A stretch of DNA of 64,000 nucleotides from Paenibacillus oryzisoli (GTDB taxonomy: Bacteria; Bacillota; Bacilli; Paenibacillales; NBRC-103111): contig NZ_LYPB01000094.1 in NCBI RefSeq assembly GCF_001653565.1, positions 1-64,000 of the forward strand, given 5' to 3'. Shown one piece after another: positions 50,215-59,046 of this stretch (the first letter of the stretch is position 1; each line of letters starts with the position of its first letter). The notes below the pieces were generated by a model. That model had not been told where the DNA came from and ran no database searches. It was given only the letters and a program-made list of their open reading frames with translations. The translations under genes were made by a program, and so were the position numbers.

Positions 50215-52620
50215 CTACTCCACTTCAATCCCCACAACCGAACTCCCCTGATCCACATGCTCCCTATCCAGCGTCACACGAACCTTACCCACACGCCGTT
50301 TCTCTCGCCAATCCCGCAGCTCCTCTTCCGTTTCCAAACGTAGCTCAGAAACTTCCTTAGCCCTGTTAAGCATATAATCCGTTGTATATAAAATCCGATA
50401 AATCCCATGCCCCGCGGGAACAATGGCCGTCTCTCTTTGAATCCACTTGTCCACTTCAAACACAACATAAAGCTCATCCGTCGCACCTCTGCTAGAAGGA
50501 ATTTCAGTTATGGCAGATCGTGGAACAACCTTCCAGTCTATCACTCTCCCATACCAGGAAATGCCCGCTTCCTCTGTGCCAAACAAACGGATCGACTGAT
50601 ACAATGCCACGTACTCTATATGAGTCAACACCTTATGATCCGTTATATTCCGCAAAGGTGTATGATAAAATCCATGCTCCAATGCAGCCTCCAGTTGAGT
50701 CTTCTTACTCAATGCGCCAACCAAGACATTCTTACCAGACATCTTATCCTTGTAATACTCCTTCGTACCTCTCGGCCTAGTCGTCCGTTCGTAAGCCTTC
50801 TCGGGACTATCCATAATGATCTCGTCCAAGAACTTCTCCATTAAGCTCGTTGAATTCGGCAAAAAAGGAAAAGCCCCAATGTTAATGAGCTCCACACTTT
50901 TATAAAACTTATGCTGCTGGAAACGCTCCTCATCATGATAGGGAAACAACACATAAGCCCCGAACATGCTCCGCTCGTACTCTCGGCCTTGCCCCTCCGA
51001 ATACACAATTGCATCGCGATAACGATGCATCGTGTTAATATCATCTTCTTCTGGCCCCGGCATCCGGTATCGCTCATAATATGGCGTCCCCTCATAAGCC
51101 GGATTAATCCGATATTTTGCATCGAAAATATATTTATACTCTGCCGCGGCATCGTTTTTCTTCAAAGTAAGGACATTATCTGGCCGCTGAGAAAGCGTCG
51201 GACTCTTATCTCCCTTAGGCAGCGCGTTATAAAATAGCGTGAAAATCTCACCATTCACAGGATTCCTATATACCATCTTAGCCTGCTGCGACTTATCCAG
51301 TGTGACGAATAGCCCACTCCGATTAAGTTTAATAATATCTTGTTTCATTAGTTCATATTTGTTGCTTAAAAGGTGGTGAATCTTCAAGAAGCACCAATAT
51401 TCATAGAGTTGAGCCAAATCTTTCATCGATAGTCGGAATAGATCATTCTGGATCGACAAACCTTTTAATAGCATTAAATAATACCGATACACCTCTCGGT
51501 ACCCTGACGCCATCTGTAAGACTAAGGAGATCGACAGTTGCCTCATCTCACCTACATTCAGAAAATCATTCTGCAACAACCTTTGTACATGACTCTGCAT
51601 TAAATTCAGTTTCCTTGTAAGTTCAGGATCTTCCACGCGACTTTTCTGCGCCAAACGTGTTTTAATGTCCTTAAGCTTTTGCCCAATACGTAAAAGTACC
51701 CATTTCACAAAACGGTTCTCAGCCGTATCATAATTTACATGACGCCTGCTCTCTAGCAAGTGAGTAGGGGTATATCGCTCTCCATTTACTGAAATAACCC
51801 CGTTCGTCGAATCTTTCATTAATAGATGAGGACGTTTTGCTAGAAAGCTGATGTTCTCTTTACCAGCTCTTTTGACACGTGCAGCGTCTACCAGGCGATT
51901 CTCGCTCTGCAGCTTGGAATGAGGTGAGAGCTTAATGCGTTCAACAGCCTGAATAAGCTGCGTAAATATATGCTGAAGGATCGTAAAATACTCCGTCAAA
52001 CTCTGATGATTCGTCTCTTTCAGACCAGTCATGTTAAATGTTTTGCGCAAAAAATCGAAAGATAAATTATAAATCTGTGCATTAACATCATTAAGAATCA
52101 TTTGATAATCGTTCTTATAATCGATTTTTGCCGGGAAAATCTCCAGCTGAAGACGAAAAATAGCCTCCCCATTCAAACGAAGCTCAAGTTCGGATTGACC
52201 GACCTCATTTTGAAAATTAAGAATCCCCGACAAAATCAACTTCCCTAGCGGCTTAACCGCCTGCCTTAAATGAACATTATCATGGAAAAAAGATAAAGAA
52301 ATATCCGCTTTCTTTTCAATCACCAGCTCATAAGACTGCGTCTCATAAAAAGTTGGCGCACACACATCCCCCGCGCTCCAACTCCTAACAACCCCGTGTT
52401 CATGGGAGAAAACAGCAATCGACTCAATAATCAGCGTATCCGCAAGCGGAGCAGCATGAAAATGCGCATCCACCCACTCCTGATCCACATTGCGATGCAG
52501 ATTTAAAGTCTCAACAGTGGGATGGAACGGCTTGCCCTGAATATAGAGATTAAACAGATTCGTCTCAATCCGCAGCAATTCCCTACTCTGATTAAGAGAT
52601 CCAGTAAGAGGTAAATCCAT
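50215..52620 (-). CDS. McrC-like protein: DUF2357 plus PD-(D/E)xK nuclease
   Basis: 801 aa. The N-terminal ~250 residues are DUF2357-like; the helical middle has DLAQLYEYWCFLKIHHLL, the usual McrC linker to the nuclease. The nuclease motif is RPDNVLTL...YIFDAKYRI (PD...DxK) near residues 490-520. The C-terminal ~180 residues are extra. Pairs with the McrB-like ATPase, whose gene it overlaps by 29 nt (GGAGG lies inside that gene). Together they form a type IV-like, modification-dependent or structure-dependent restriction machine. Confidence 0.87.
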   Translation of the reverse strand: MDLPLTGSLNQSRELLRIETNLFNLYIQGKPFHPTVETLNLHRNVDQEWVDAHFHAAPLADTLIIESIAVFSHEHGVVRSWSAGDVCAPTFYETQSYELVIEKKADISLSFFHDNVHLRQAVKPLGKLILSGILNFQNEVGQSELELRLNGEAIFRLQLEIFPAKIDYKNDYQMILNDVNAQIYNLSFDFLRKTFNMTGLKETNHQSLTEYFTILQHIFTQLIQAVERIKLSPHSKLQSENRLVDAARVKRAGKENISFLAKRPHLLMKDSTNGVISVNGERYTPTHLLESRRHVNYDTAENRFVKWVLLRIGQKLKDIKTRLAQKSRVEDPELTRKLNLMQSHVQRLLQNDFLNVGEMRQLSISLVLQMASGYREVYRYYLMLLKGLSIQNDLFRLSMKDLAQLYEYWCFLKIHHLLSNKYELMKQDIIKLNRSGLFVTLDKSQQAKMVYRNPVNGEIFTLFYNALPKGDKSPTLSQRPDNVLTLKKNDAAAEYKYIFDAKYRINPAYEGTPYYERYRMPGPEEDDINTMHRYRDAIVYSEGQGREYERSMFGAYVLFPYHDEERFQQHKFYKSVELINIGAFPFLPNSTSLMEKFLDEIIMDSPEKAYERTTRPRGTKEYYKDKMSGKNVLVGALSKKTQLEAALEHGFYHTPLRNITDHKVLTHIEYVALYQSIRLFGTEEAGISWYGRVIDWKVVPRSAITEIPSSRGATDELYVVFEVDKWIQRETAIVPAGHGIYRILYTTDYMLNRAKEVSELRLETEEELRDWREKRRVGKVRVTLDREHVDQGSSVVGIEVE

Positions 52621-55387
52621 CTTCTTCTAACCTCCGTAGCATGAAGGCAATTTTCCGTGCGCTATGTGGATATTTGGACGCTGCCAATGTCTCCATCGAA
52701 AGATATAGCTTAGAAGCATCTTCTCTGTATTCCGAAAGAGGTAGGGTGCGATCCTGAGCCACTTGCATTAATTGTAGCAAAGCATTTTTAACGGAAGCAT
52801 TACTACCTTGTATTCTAGGCAAAATCTTCTGAAGCAACTGCATATCGAACGCAGCTTCCTTACTTAGCAATCCAAATCGTTCGTTATAAATCATATAGAA
52901 ACATACCGCATCCCGAATCCGAAATCCTACATGTGAATGAATCTGCTCCAAAATCCCATTGATTTTAACCAATAACTCCGTCGTATCTTCCGTTAGCTGC
53001 TTATAGTCCCTATACACATCTACAAGCTGTAAATACTCGCTCCGTAATAATGAATTAGGAGGCACGGGAGCATCCGTATGATCTGTGAGATCCTCCAACG
53101 ACGGATATTGACCAAGCTCAATGTAATTGAACTCGATTGTGTTCGCACGGTCTAATACCTTTTTGCTAAAAGGATGCGTCGTCTCATCCATATTTACCGT
53201 TCCTACGATGTACACATTGTCTGGCAAATAGAGATTGCCGTACATCTGTTTATCTGACTCATTTTGTAAGGAGTCTATATGTATAAGCGGCGTTGTCACA
53301 ATCCTTTGGTTATGCCACTCCTGTGTCTCAAGCACGCTCAATAGATCACTAAAATAATGCTCAACCCTAGCCAAATTCATCTCATCCAAGCAGATAAAAT
53401 AAGGCTTATGTTGGTTACCCGGCTTTGAAGCCTCAACCAATATTTCTGCTAACTTCCCAGGGCGAAATGTCCCTGATAAATCCTTGTACCCCAATAGGTC
53501 CGAGGGATCGCTCCAATCTGGTCTGACAGGAACTAGTGAGAATTGGCCATTGCTCGCTGTTGCTCCTACAGCCTCAGCAAACAGCTTGACTAGCTTGGTT
53601 TTCCCTGTGCCAGATACCCCCGCAAGGATGACAAAAGGCTTTGTTTTTAGAGATAGGAAGAAGTTCTCGATCCAATGGTCAGGATACATGAAGCCTTTGT
53701 TTGCAATGAAATTCTTGATTGTGGCTACTCGTTCAATTACCGTTAGTGAATCCACCAGAGGTGTCTCCTCCCACTCCGTATACGTGTACTGCTGACTTGA
53801 TTTAGAAACAAACTTCAATATCTCTAACCAGTTAAGCATGAAAATAGAGCGTTGTTTCTGTGTGACTTCTCCCCATGTCTCCAGTGTGCCAAGTGCTTCG
53901 TTAAATTTGGGTGAGAATTGATCTATGGTGAAGGTATTCAGTTCCTTGCAGATTTGGATAGCTCTGTTAATGCTTTTAACAAGAGGGGTTTGGTGTTCAG
54001 TGTTAGTTAAGTACTCTCGAATTAGTTTTACTTGCGCTTCACTGAGAGTCCATTTATTTTCGTTAAAATGGTTTGCGTATTCCTGACCTAGATCAGTTAA
54101 TGAGAATTGGTTCTCCTTTATTATGATTAGACCTAGATCTCGCAAAGCTCGTCCCAGATGCTTGATTCTTTCTTTGGGGTGCTTCACGTCATCTCCAGGG
54201 AGAAGAACTGTAGCTTGGTTTGCTACTAAAGTGTCTAATGAAATCGCGGTTGGTCCGTGGTCTTGAAGGTATTTTATAATGCCTTGTCCAGCATACAAAT
54301 GACTGATCGTATAGTTAAAGCTGATTGACGGTTCAGGTTCCTCCGTTGGATTGATGACTCTACGAACGTATTCGTTGTAGTTGGTGACAGCATTGTTTAA
54401 GTCTGCCATTAGCTGCTCATCATCTGGCAACTGATCCAATTCGTAGCGATAGTAAGCTATTGTAGAAACTTGATAGTCTTGGCCTAGACCGCCTGATGTT
54501 AGATAAATGGCATCGTCCTTGATCATGCCTTCCAAGGGAAGCATGTTTCTGATTTCATTTACTTTTTGTTTAAAATATTGATACGCTGCTGGCTTACCTT
54601 TCTCAGCAACTGGGATCGTAACACCTTGCATGAACGTAAGGTAAACAGATTTCATATCTTCCGCGAAAAGGAACACAAGATACTCGCCTTGGCGGGTAGT
54701 CTCTGTAATACGCTTATCCATAATCGAGATCCATGGAATCGTTGCCCAGTTGCCTTGTCCAACAGATCCTTGGATCTTTAATTCAGAGTGAATGAGTGGG
54801 AGCTTCCTTAGCGCTGAGGGGATTTCTTGGCGTACAAGGTTGCCAAGTCTGTGTCCTGCAAAGGTTTCTCGCTTTGCGGTTAAATAGGTGGAAAGAATAT
54901 CTGAAAGAGCTTCTTTTAGGGAGAAACTATTGTTATTTTGCTGATTGTAGTAGTCCGCTAGTTCTGATTTGGCATACTCATAAAGTTCACTTTGTACTTC
55001 ATCTGACCACGATTCGAATAATCCTTCCTTGAAGCCAATTGAATCGTCTTTTTGGTCCAGAATAGCGGAAAGGGCTGCAATTGGGGTGGAAATAACCGAC
55101 TGAATGTTGTTTATAGTCATGCTGTTCCAGGTAGTTCCAGCCTTCTCAGGTGGGGGGTCGACAACTAGACCGTTCGACTCTCTTTCTTGGAGTAACATGA
55201 GGAACCTTTGTTTTAAATTTAATAAAGTAACAACTCTTGATCCGGTTGCATGCATTTCTAATAAGAGTGCTAGGATGAGCACCATTTTGTAGGATTTTTG
55301 CTTGTTAGAGAATATATTATGAAGCTCTATCGGTAATGACAAATTTATCACCTGTTTCGTAAAAGAGTATCTTAGAGAAGTACGCAA
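52592..55387 (-). CDS. McrB-like AAA+ GTPase/ATPase with DUF3578 N-domain
   Basis: 931 aa. Residues ~30-300 contain an MrcB_N/DUF3578 recognition region (RQEIPSALRKLPLIHSELKI; NWATIPWISIMDKRITETTR). The AAA+ module begins near 595: Walker A LAGVSGTGKTKLV, LLGYKDLSGTFRPG, Walker B FICLDEMNLARVEHYFSDLL and sensor IVGTVNMDETTHPFS with arginine finger DRAN. Drives translocation for the McrC nuclease. The TTG at 55387 lacks a clear ribosome site; TTG at 55342 has AGGTGA ahead and is an alternative. First gene of the defence cassette. Confidence 0.87.
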   Translation of the reverse strand: MRTSLRYSFTKQVINLSLPIELHNIFSNKQKSYKMVLILALLLEMHATGSRVVTLLNLKQRFLMLLQERESNGLVVDPPPEKAGTTWNSMTINNIQSVISTPIAALSAILDQKDDSIGFKEGLFESWSDEVQSELYEYAKSELADYYNQQNNNSFSLKEALSDILSTYLTAKRETFAGHRLGNLVRQEIPSALRKLPLIHSELKIQGSVGQGNWATIPWISIMDKRITETTRQGEYLVFLFAEDMKSVYLTFMQGVTIPVAEKGKPAAYQYFKQKVNEIRNMLPLEGMIKDDAIYLTSGGLGQDYQVSTIAYYRYELDQLPDDEQLMADLNNAVTNYNEYVRRVINPTEEPEPSISFNYTISHLYAGQGIIKYLQDHGPTAISLDTLVANQATVLLPGDDVKHPKERIKHLGRALRDLGLIIIKENQFSLTDLGQEYANHFNENKWTLSEAQVKLIREYLTNTEHQTPLVKSINRAIQICKELNTFTIDQFSPKFNEALGTLETWGEVTQKQRSIFMLNWLEILKFVSKSSQQYTYTEWEETPLVDSLTVIERVATIKNFIANKGFMYPDHWIENFFLSLKTKPFVILAGVSGTGKTKLVKLFAEAVGATASNGQFSLVPVRPDWSDPSDLLGYKDLSGTFRPGKLAEILVEASKPGNQHKPYFICLDEMNLARVEHYFSDLLSVLETQEWHNQRIVTTPLIHIDSLQNESDKQMYGNLYLPDNVYIVGTVNMDETTHPFSKKVLDRANTIEFNYIELGQYPSLEDLTDHTDAPVPPNSLLRSEYLQLVDVYRDYKQLTEDTTELLVKINGILEQIHSHVGFRIRDAVCFYMIYNERFGLLSKEAAFDMQLLQKILPRIQGSNASVKNALLQLMQVAQDRTLPLSEYREDASKLYLSMETLAASKYPHSARKIAFMLRRLEEDGFTSYWIS

Positions 55388-55458
55388 AATATAAATATTT
55401 GTCTTATATATTCGACGAATAACAGGCCCTACCTTCTTCTGTAAATGGATATAAACGT

Positions 55459-55493
55459 GAAAAAGGAGCGAAGCCTATTATGCTCGCTCTTTT
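55459..55493 (-). terminator. terminator after the 387-aa-region membrane gene
   Basis: AAAAGAGCGAGC / GCTTCGCTCCTTTT hairpin on the minus strand with a trailing T-run. It separates the membrane-protein gene from the McrBC cassette. Confidence 0.65.
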
Positions 55494-55614
55494 ATTATTG
55501 TCTAAATTATTTGATGTAATTAGCATTATACTAGGAGCATTGAATGAACTAACTGTTTACTGTTATTAATATACCTTCCTAAGGTTGTTCGGTTTATTCT
55601 GCAGTCAACAGACA

Positions 55615-56724
55615 TTACCGTTTTATATTTTCACGGAATTCTTCTTTATTAATAGTAATGGTATTTTTGTCGTCCATATGAATTTCATTGACAATATTGA
55701 AATATTCATGATTATTTAATGCCCCTAAGTTAAAATTAATAACCACAAAATTTTTACCTTGTTTTAAATACTCTATCGTGTCTAATTTATAATTGTATTC
55801 ATATTTACTTTTATTAGACATAAAAGCTTTACTCGACCCTTTGTATATTTGAGCATCAATATTTTTAAAAAAGGTAGCACTCCCATTGCTTTCTTGCTTT
55901 TCCATAACTTCTATAAAAGAGCGACGGAACTGTGAGCGAGTGAGTTCTAATTCTTTTGTTAATACTTCATTGTCATTAATGTCTACCGAGTAAAAATATA
56001 AGATTATTTTTTCTGGAATTGAATTCTCAAAATGAAAGTTAATTGGCGCTTTCGCATCAGTTGTGAATTTTGCAATAAAGAATGCTTTTTGGGAGCCCGC
56101 CATAATAACTATTAACAAAAATAATAATGTAGTAGTAACTCCAAACCAAAGTATAATTTGTTTCCATTTTTTTGAAAAAAAATCACCAAATAATTGAAAA
56201 ACACTACGAAGATTTGTACGAGCTCTTTTAAAAATAAGCAGTATTATAAATAAAAATATGAAAAATGAAGTCAATGAAATTGTAATGTAGTTCTTAGCAA
56301 TAGTACCAATGACGATTATGAATAGTAGATTAAAACTGAAAGTGAGGGCAGTGTATAACTGAAGAAGCTTAAATAATAAATCGTATCTTTCATCAGCTGT
56401 ATTTACTCTTGAAGAACTCGTTTCATGGTTATGTAAATGATTCAGAGCGAAAAACTCAGAATAACAATAGGACACAAGGCTTAAAAGAATAAGCAAGCCA
56501 GAAGAAAGCATGCATGAAATAATAACATGTTCGTAACTAATAAGAAATGGCAAATATATTTTATACGAAAGTGCTTTAAAGAAGAATCCTAGTGCTTTTT
56601 GATATACTATTGCAAGCGCCCCTATTACGGTCAAAACAAGAACCAATCGAGCTGTTCTTTCTGTAAAAGAAAGATTGATGTTAGAAGCGCTAGGTGCTGG
56701 ATTTTCGATAGTTGGATCACTCAT
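55615..56724 (-). CDS. membrane protein of unknown function, 369 aa
   Basis: Starts at the ATG giving MSDPTIENPAPSAS, 9 nt after GGAGG. Four to five membrane helices lie between ~30 and ~240 (LVLVLTVIGALAIVYQKALG; SGLLILLSLVSYCYSEF; SLTSFFIFLFIILLIF; LLFLLIVIMAG). A ~140-residue C-terminal extracytoplasmic or cytosolic domain follows (FTTDAKAPINFHFENSIPEK, then YSVDINDNEVLTKELELTRS). No family recognised. Located between the McrBC cassette and toxin copy 2; a membrane effector role would fit but is unproven. Confidence 0.72.
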   Translation of the reverse strand: MSDPTIENPAPSASNINLSFTERTARLVLVLTVIGALAIVYQKALGFFFKALSYKIYLPFLISYEHVIISCMLSSGLLILLSLVSYCYSEFFALNHLHNHETSSSRVNTADERYDLLFKLLQLYTALTFSFNLLFIIVIGTIAKNYITISLTSFFIFLFIILLIFKRARTNLRSVFQLFGDFFSKKWKQIILWFGVTTTLLFLLIVIMAGSQKAFFIAKFTTDAKAPINFHFENSIPEKIILYFYSVDINDNEVLTKELELTRSQFRRSFIEVMEKQESNGSATFFKNIDAQIYKGSSKAFMSNKSKYEYNYKLDTIEYLKQGKNFVVINFNLGALNNHEYFNIVNEIHMDDKNTITINKEEFRENIKR

Positions 56725-56872
56725 GAAATTAAACCTCCATATATTTCTACGTTTTCCCAAATATATACGCAAGAACAAGTGTTTGGTTTCAATGTTTTCA
56801 ATTGTGTACTAGTTTGAGGAGTTTGGATTATTTGTAAGGGTATTGCCGGACATTACAACCTCAACACAAACA

Positions 56873-56904
56873 AAAGGCATAAGCATATTACTGCTTGTGC
56901 CTTT
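56873..56904. terminator. AAAGGCA/TGCCTTT hairpin
   Basis: AAAGGCATAAGCA pairs with TGCTTGTGCCTTT around a 6-nt loop; T-rich DNA follows on the minus strand. It lies in the 56725-57207 gap without a clear gene to terminate. Confidence 0.45.
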
Positions 56905-57024
56905 AATAAAACTATCCGACACTGATAATCGTCGCTCAGTGGGAAACTTTGTGAGATATTTTGTTTTCTACATTCCATGTCCCTATTCAATTAATACTGC
57001 TGTGGATAGACTTAATCGTTTATT

Positions 57025-57047
57025 ACCAACCCATAATGCGGGTTGGT
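57025..57047. other. ACCAACCC/GGGTTGGT hairpin in the intergenic gap
   Basis: A perfect 8-bp stem with a 7-nt loop in the otherwise featureless 56905-57207 stretch. No gene or family recognised around it. Confidence 0.35.
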
Positions 57048-57252
57048 ACGGTTCTGTGTTTTGACATTTCGCCTGCCAACATTACAAGTTTTACCGTACT
57101 AGGCAATTGAGAAAACCCTTCACTGTAACAGTATTCAATTGAAATATTCTATCTCTGCAAGCGATGAGGTCAGGGGTTCTTTCCTCCTATGCTCCATTTA
57201 TGTTCCCCGTTATTTTACCTATTTAAGACCAGATTAATCCAACTTTTAAAAG

Positions 57253-57290
57253 AAAAAAGAACAGCCCTGTCTATATGAGCTGTTCTTTCT
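57253..57290 (-). terminator. terminator overlapping the 3' end of toxin copy 2
   Basis: The same AAAGAACAGC / GCTGTTCTTT hairpin as in copy 1, with the toxin stop codon in the loop. Confidence 0.7.
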
Positions 57291-57876
57291 GAGGTTCAAT
57301 ATTTTGTATAATACATTCAATCCATGAAGGAACAGCGTCAGACCGATACGTTATCACCCCATTGTCTGCGCCCAGAATAATCCTTCCCTCGGCTAGACTG
57401 TTATCAATTACGATTAAATGATCAATTAAATCAAGATGAGATAGTAAATTTTGAATTGATGTTTGATGCCGCCTAATAATATCTTCAGACGGGATATGAT
57501 GTCCACCATTTTTGACCCGCACTGCCACTCTCTCAAGATTCAATTGATAATCGCCAAGACCGACATAAAACATTGTAACTTCGAACCCATTGGCCTTAGC
57601 ATCACGCATCAGCCGAATGGCATTTCCTCCAGCAAGTGTAGTTTCAACTGAAAAGTCACGTCTGTTTCGAATACAGTCCTTGGCCAATTTAATGGCTTCT
57701 TTCCCTGCAGATATCTTGCGACTTTCAGGATGCATCCGGTCGATTCCCCTAGCTAGAGCATCTGGATCAATATTCACACTTATTCCGAGACGATCAACAA
57801 TGAGATTCCGGATTGTACTTTTCCCACTTCCATTGTTCCCAGCAAAAATGTAAATAATCGGTGATAATTCATGCAT
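57271..57876 (-). CDS. zeta-type kinase toxin, copy 2
   Basis: 201 aa, starting at MHELSPIIYIFAG and overlapping the antitoxin by 8 nt. All zeta motifs of copy 1 are kept (GNNGSGKST, NIDPDALARG, SVETTLAGG). Visible differences include IIYIF for IFYIF, RMHPES for SMHPES, DYQLN for DYHLN, LIVID for LIIID and AVPSW for SIPSW, so the pair has diverged slightly without loss. Two active copies in direct repeat would each need antitoxin. Confidence 0.9.
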   Translation of the reverse strand: MHELSPIIYIFAGNNGSGKSTIRNLIVDRLGISVNIDPDALARGIDRMHPESRKISAGKEAIKLAKDCIRNRRDFSVETTLAGGNAIRLMRDAKANGFEVTMFYVGLGDYQLNLERVAVRVKNGGHHIPSEDIIRRHQTSIQNLLSHLDLIDHLIVIDNSLAEGRIILGADNGVITYRSDAVPSWIECIIQNIEPQKEQLI

Positions 57877-58045
57877 GTGGAGGATCCTGCGCAGTAACCG
57901 GAATAACATGACCATCATTGTATTCCTTTACAATCTTACCCTCTACGTTTTTATAAACAATATAAGTCTCGTTAGCCTTAGCATCCAGCTTTGCTCGACC
58001 ACCTGTGAGTTTGATAAGTTTTTCAAGATCTTTAATTTGATTCAT
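57869..58045 (-). CDS. probable antitoxin of zeta toxin, copy 2, 58 aa
   Basis: MNQIKDLEKLIKLTGGRAKL and the same tail VTAQDPPHA as copy 1; differences are H3Q, Q8E, F10L and D16G. AAGGTGAAAA precedes the ATG. Same overlap with its toxin. Likely able to neutralise both toxins given the near identity. Confidence 0.68.
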   Translation of the reverse strand: MNQIKDLEKLIKLTGGRAKLDAKANETYIVYKNVEGKIVKEYNDGHVIPVTAQDPPHA

Positions 58046-58323
58046 GTTTTCACCTTCCTACATCTAAGAATCAACTAAACACTTATTTATTATAGCATAA
58101 ACGAACTTATCCTTTCACACACACCAAACCAACTATTAATAATGACCTTATAAATCCTAAATTGTTTGAAATGAACCCACCATGGAAATAAGAAAACCCC
58201 TGTCGAGGCCATTCAAAGATGAGCAACCGAGTTTACATGTAGAGATAACCCTTAACTTCTTACTATAAGAGTTATGATATAATGATTTTATGAGTAACCA
58301 TACCATTTGTGGGGTGTTTAATT

Positions 58324-58566
58324 ATGCAATGGCAAGAAGTTCGTACCATTTATCCTGATCAATACGTCCTGCTTGAAATTCTTGATTCTCATACCAAAAA
58401 TAACGTTCAGTTCGTTGATGATGTTGCTTTGGTTCGAGCGATTCAAAGCGCTGATGAAGCAACCCAAGAATTATTAAAGTGCAAAAACAACAACATTGTA
58501 TATCATACTGGACAAGAAAAAATAACGATTGAACTTCGAAAAAATCCTTTCTACAGGAGCCGTTAA
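58324..58566 (+). CDS. small hypothetical protein, 80 aa, upstream of the retropepsin-like gene
   Basis: Starts at the ATG giving MQWQEVRTIYPDQYVLLEIL; GTGGGGTG stands 7 nt before it. It resembles the small partner proteins found immediately upstream of bacterial retropepsin-like genes (similar WxxVRxxYPxQxVLxE openings). Soluble, mixed fold, basic C-terminus (ELRKNPFYRSR). Its stop touches the next gene's start. No catalytic motif. Confidence 0.72.
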   Translation: MQWQEVRTIYPDQYVLLEILDSHTKNNVQFVDDVALVRAIQSADEATQELLKCKNNNIVYHTGQEKITIELRKNPFYRSR

Positions 58567-58965
58567 ATGAGGATCAATTCAATTGATGGTTTACTTCAAA
58601 CATCTATGACAATTTGTTACAGAGGACGTTCTTTAACAATCGATAACTTAGTGATTGATACTGGCGCGGCACATTCACTGTTATCCTCAGACGTTGTATC
58701 CGAAATAGGTATTAGATTTGAAAATGGAGACAGGCTCTTGCGAAGCTTCGGAATCGGTGGGGATGAGTACTCTTTTCAAAAACGTGTAGATCAAATTTAA
58801 CTAGGCAATTTCATCATGATAGACTTACCTATCGATTTTGGTCTTCTTCATGAAGATATTAATTACATTAACGGACTCATCGGTCTTGATATTCTTAAAA
58901 GCGGTGATATGATCATTGACCTTCATCGTATGGAAATGAATTCGGCAAAACCCAATCGTGATTAA
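58567..58965 (+). pseudogene. retropepsin-like aspartic protease gene with in-frame stop
   Basis: The first 77 codons hold the active-site motif VIDTGAAHSLLSSD of retroviral-type aspartic proteases. A TAA at 58798-58800 stops the frame after KRVDQI, yet the same frame continues for 55 codons with the family's second block (YINGLIGLDILKSGDMIIDL) to a stop at 58965. Total 133 codons, normal for the family. Removing the second block should destroy the fold. A single-base change explains it; readthrough or sequencing error are alternatives. Confidence 0.87.
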
Positions 58966-58970
58966 AATGA

Positions 58971-59021
58971 AAAAAGCCAAGCGAACATCAGGCAAATACC
59001 TGAGAATCCCTTGGCTTTTTT
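58971..59021. terminator. bidirectional terminator
   Basis: AAAAAGCCAAG...CTTGGCTTTTT with an inner CAGG/CCTG pair, between the convergent retropepsin-like and rlmD genes. Confidence 0.85.
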
Positions 59022-59046
59022 AGGTAACAGAGAACCAATTTCACAA

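Larger units (their letters stand above)
57208..58175. repeat. zeta toxin-antitoxin direct repeat, copy 2 (~0.97 kb)
   Basis: Second copy of the module at 46776-47735, same orientation, starting at TACCTATTTAAGA and fading after GACCTTATAAAT. Differences are scattered point changes and a few small indels (for example near 58080). Offset between copies is 10,433 bp. Confidence 0.85.

Noticed and set aside
56843..57064. Open frame of 73 codons on the plus strand
   Set aside because: It crosses a terminator-like hairpin, has no ribosome site and no recognisable composition; treated as non-coding gap.
44392..58800. Transposon or prophage as the carrier of the island
   Set aside because: No transposase, integrase, terminal inverted repeats or tRNA attachment site could be found; only the TA direct repeats and the rlmD fossil mark the ends.
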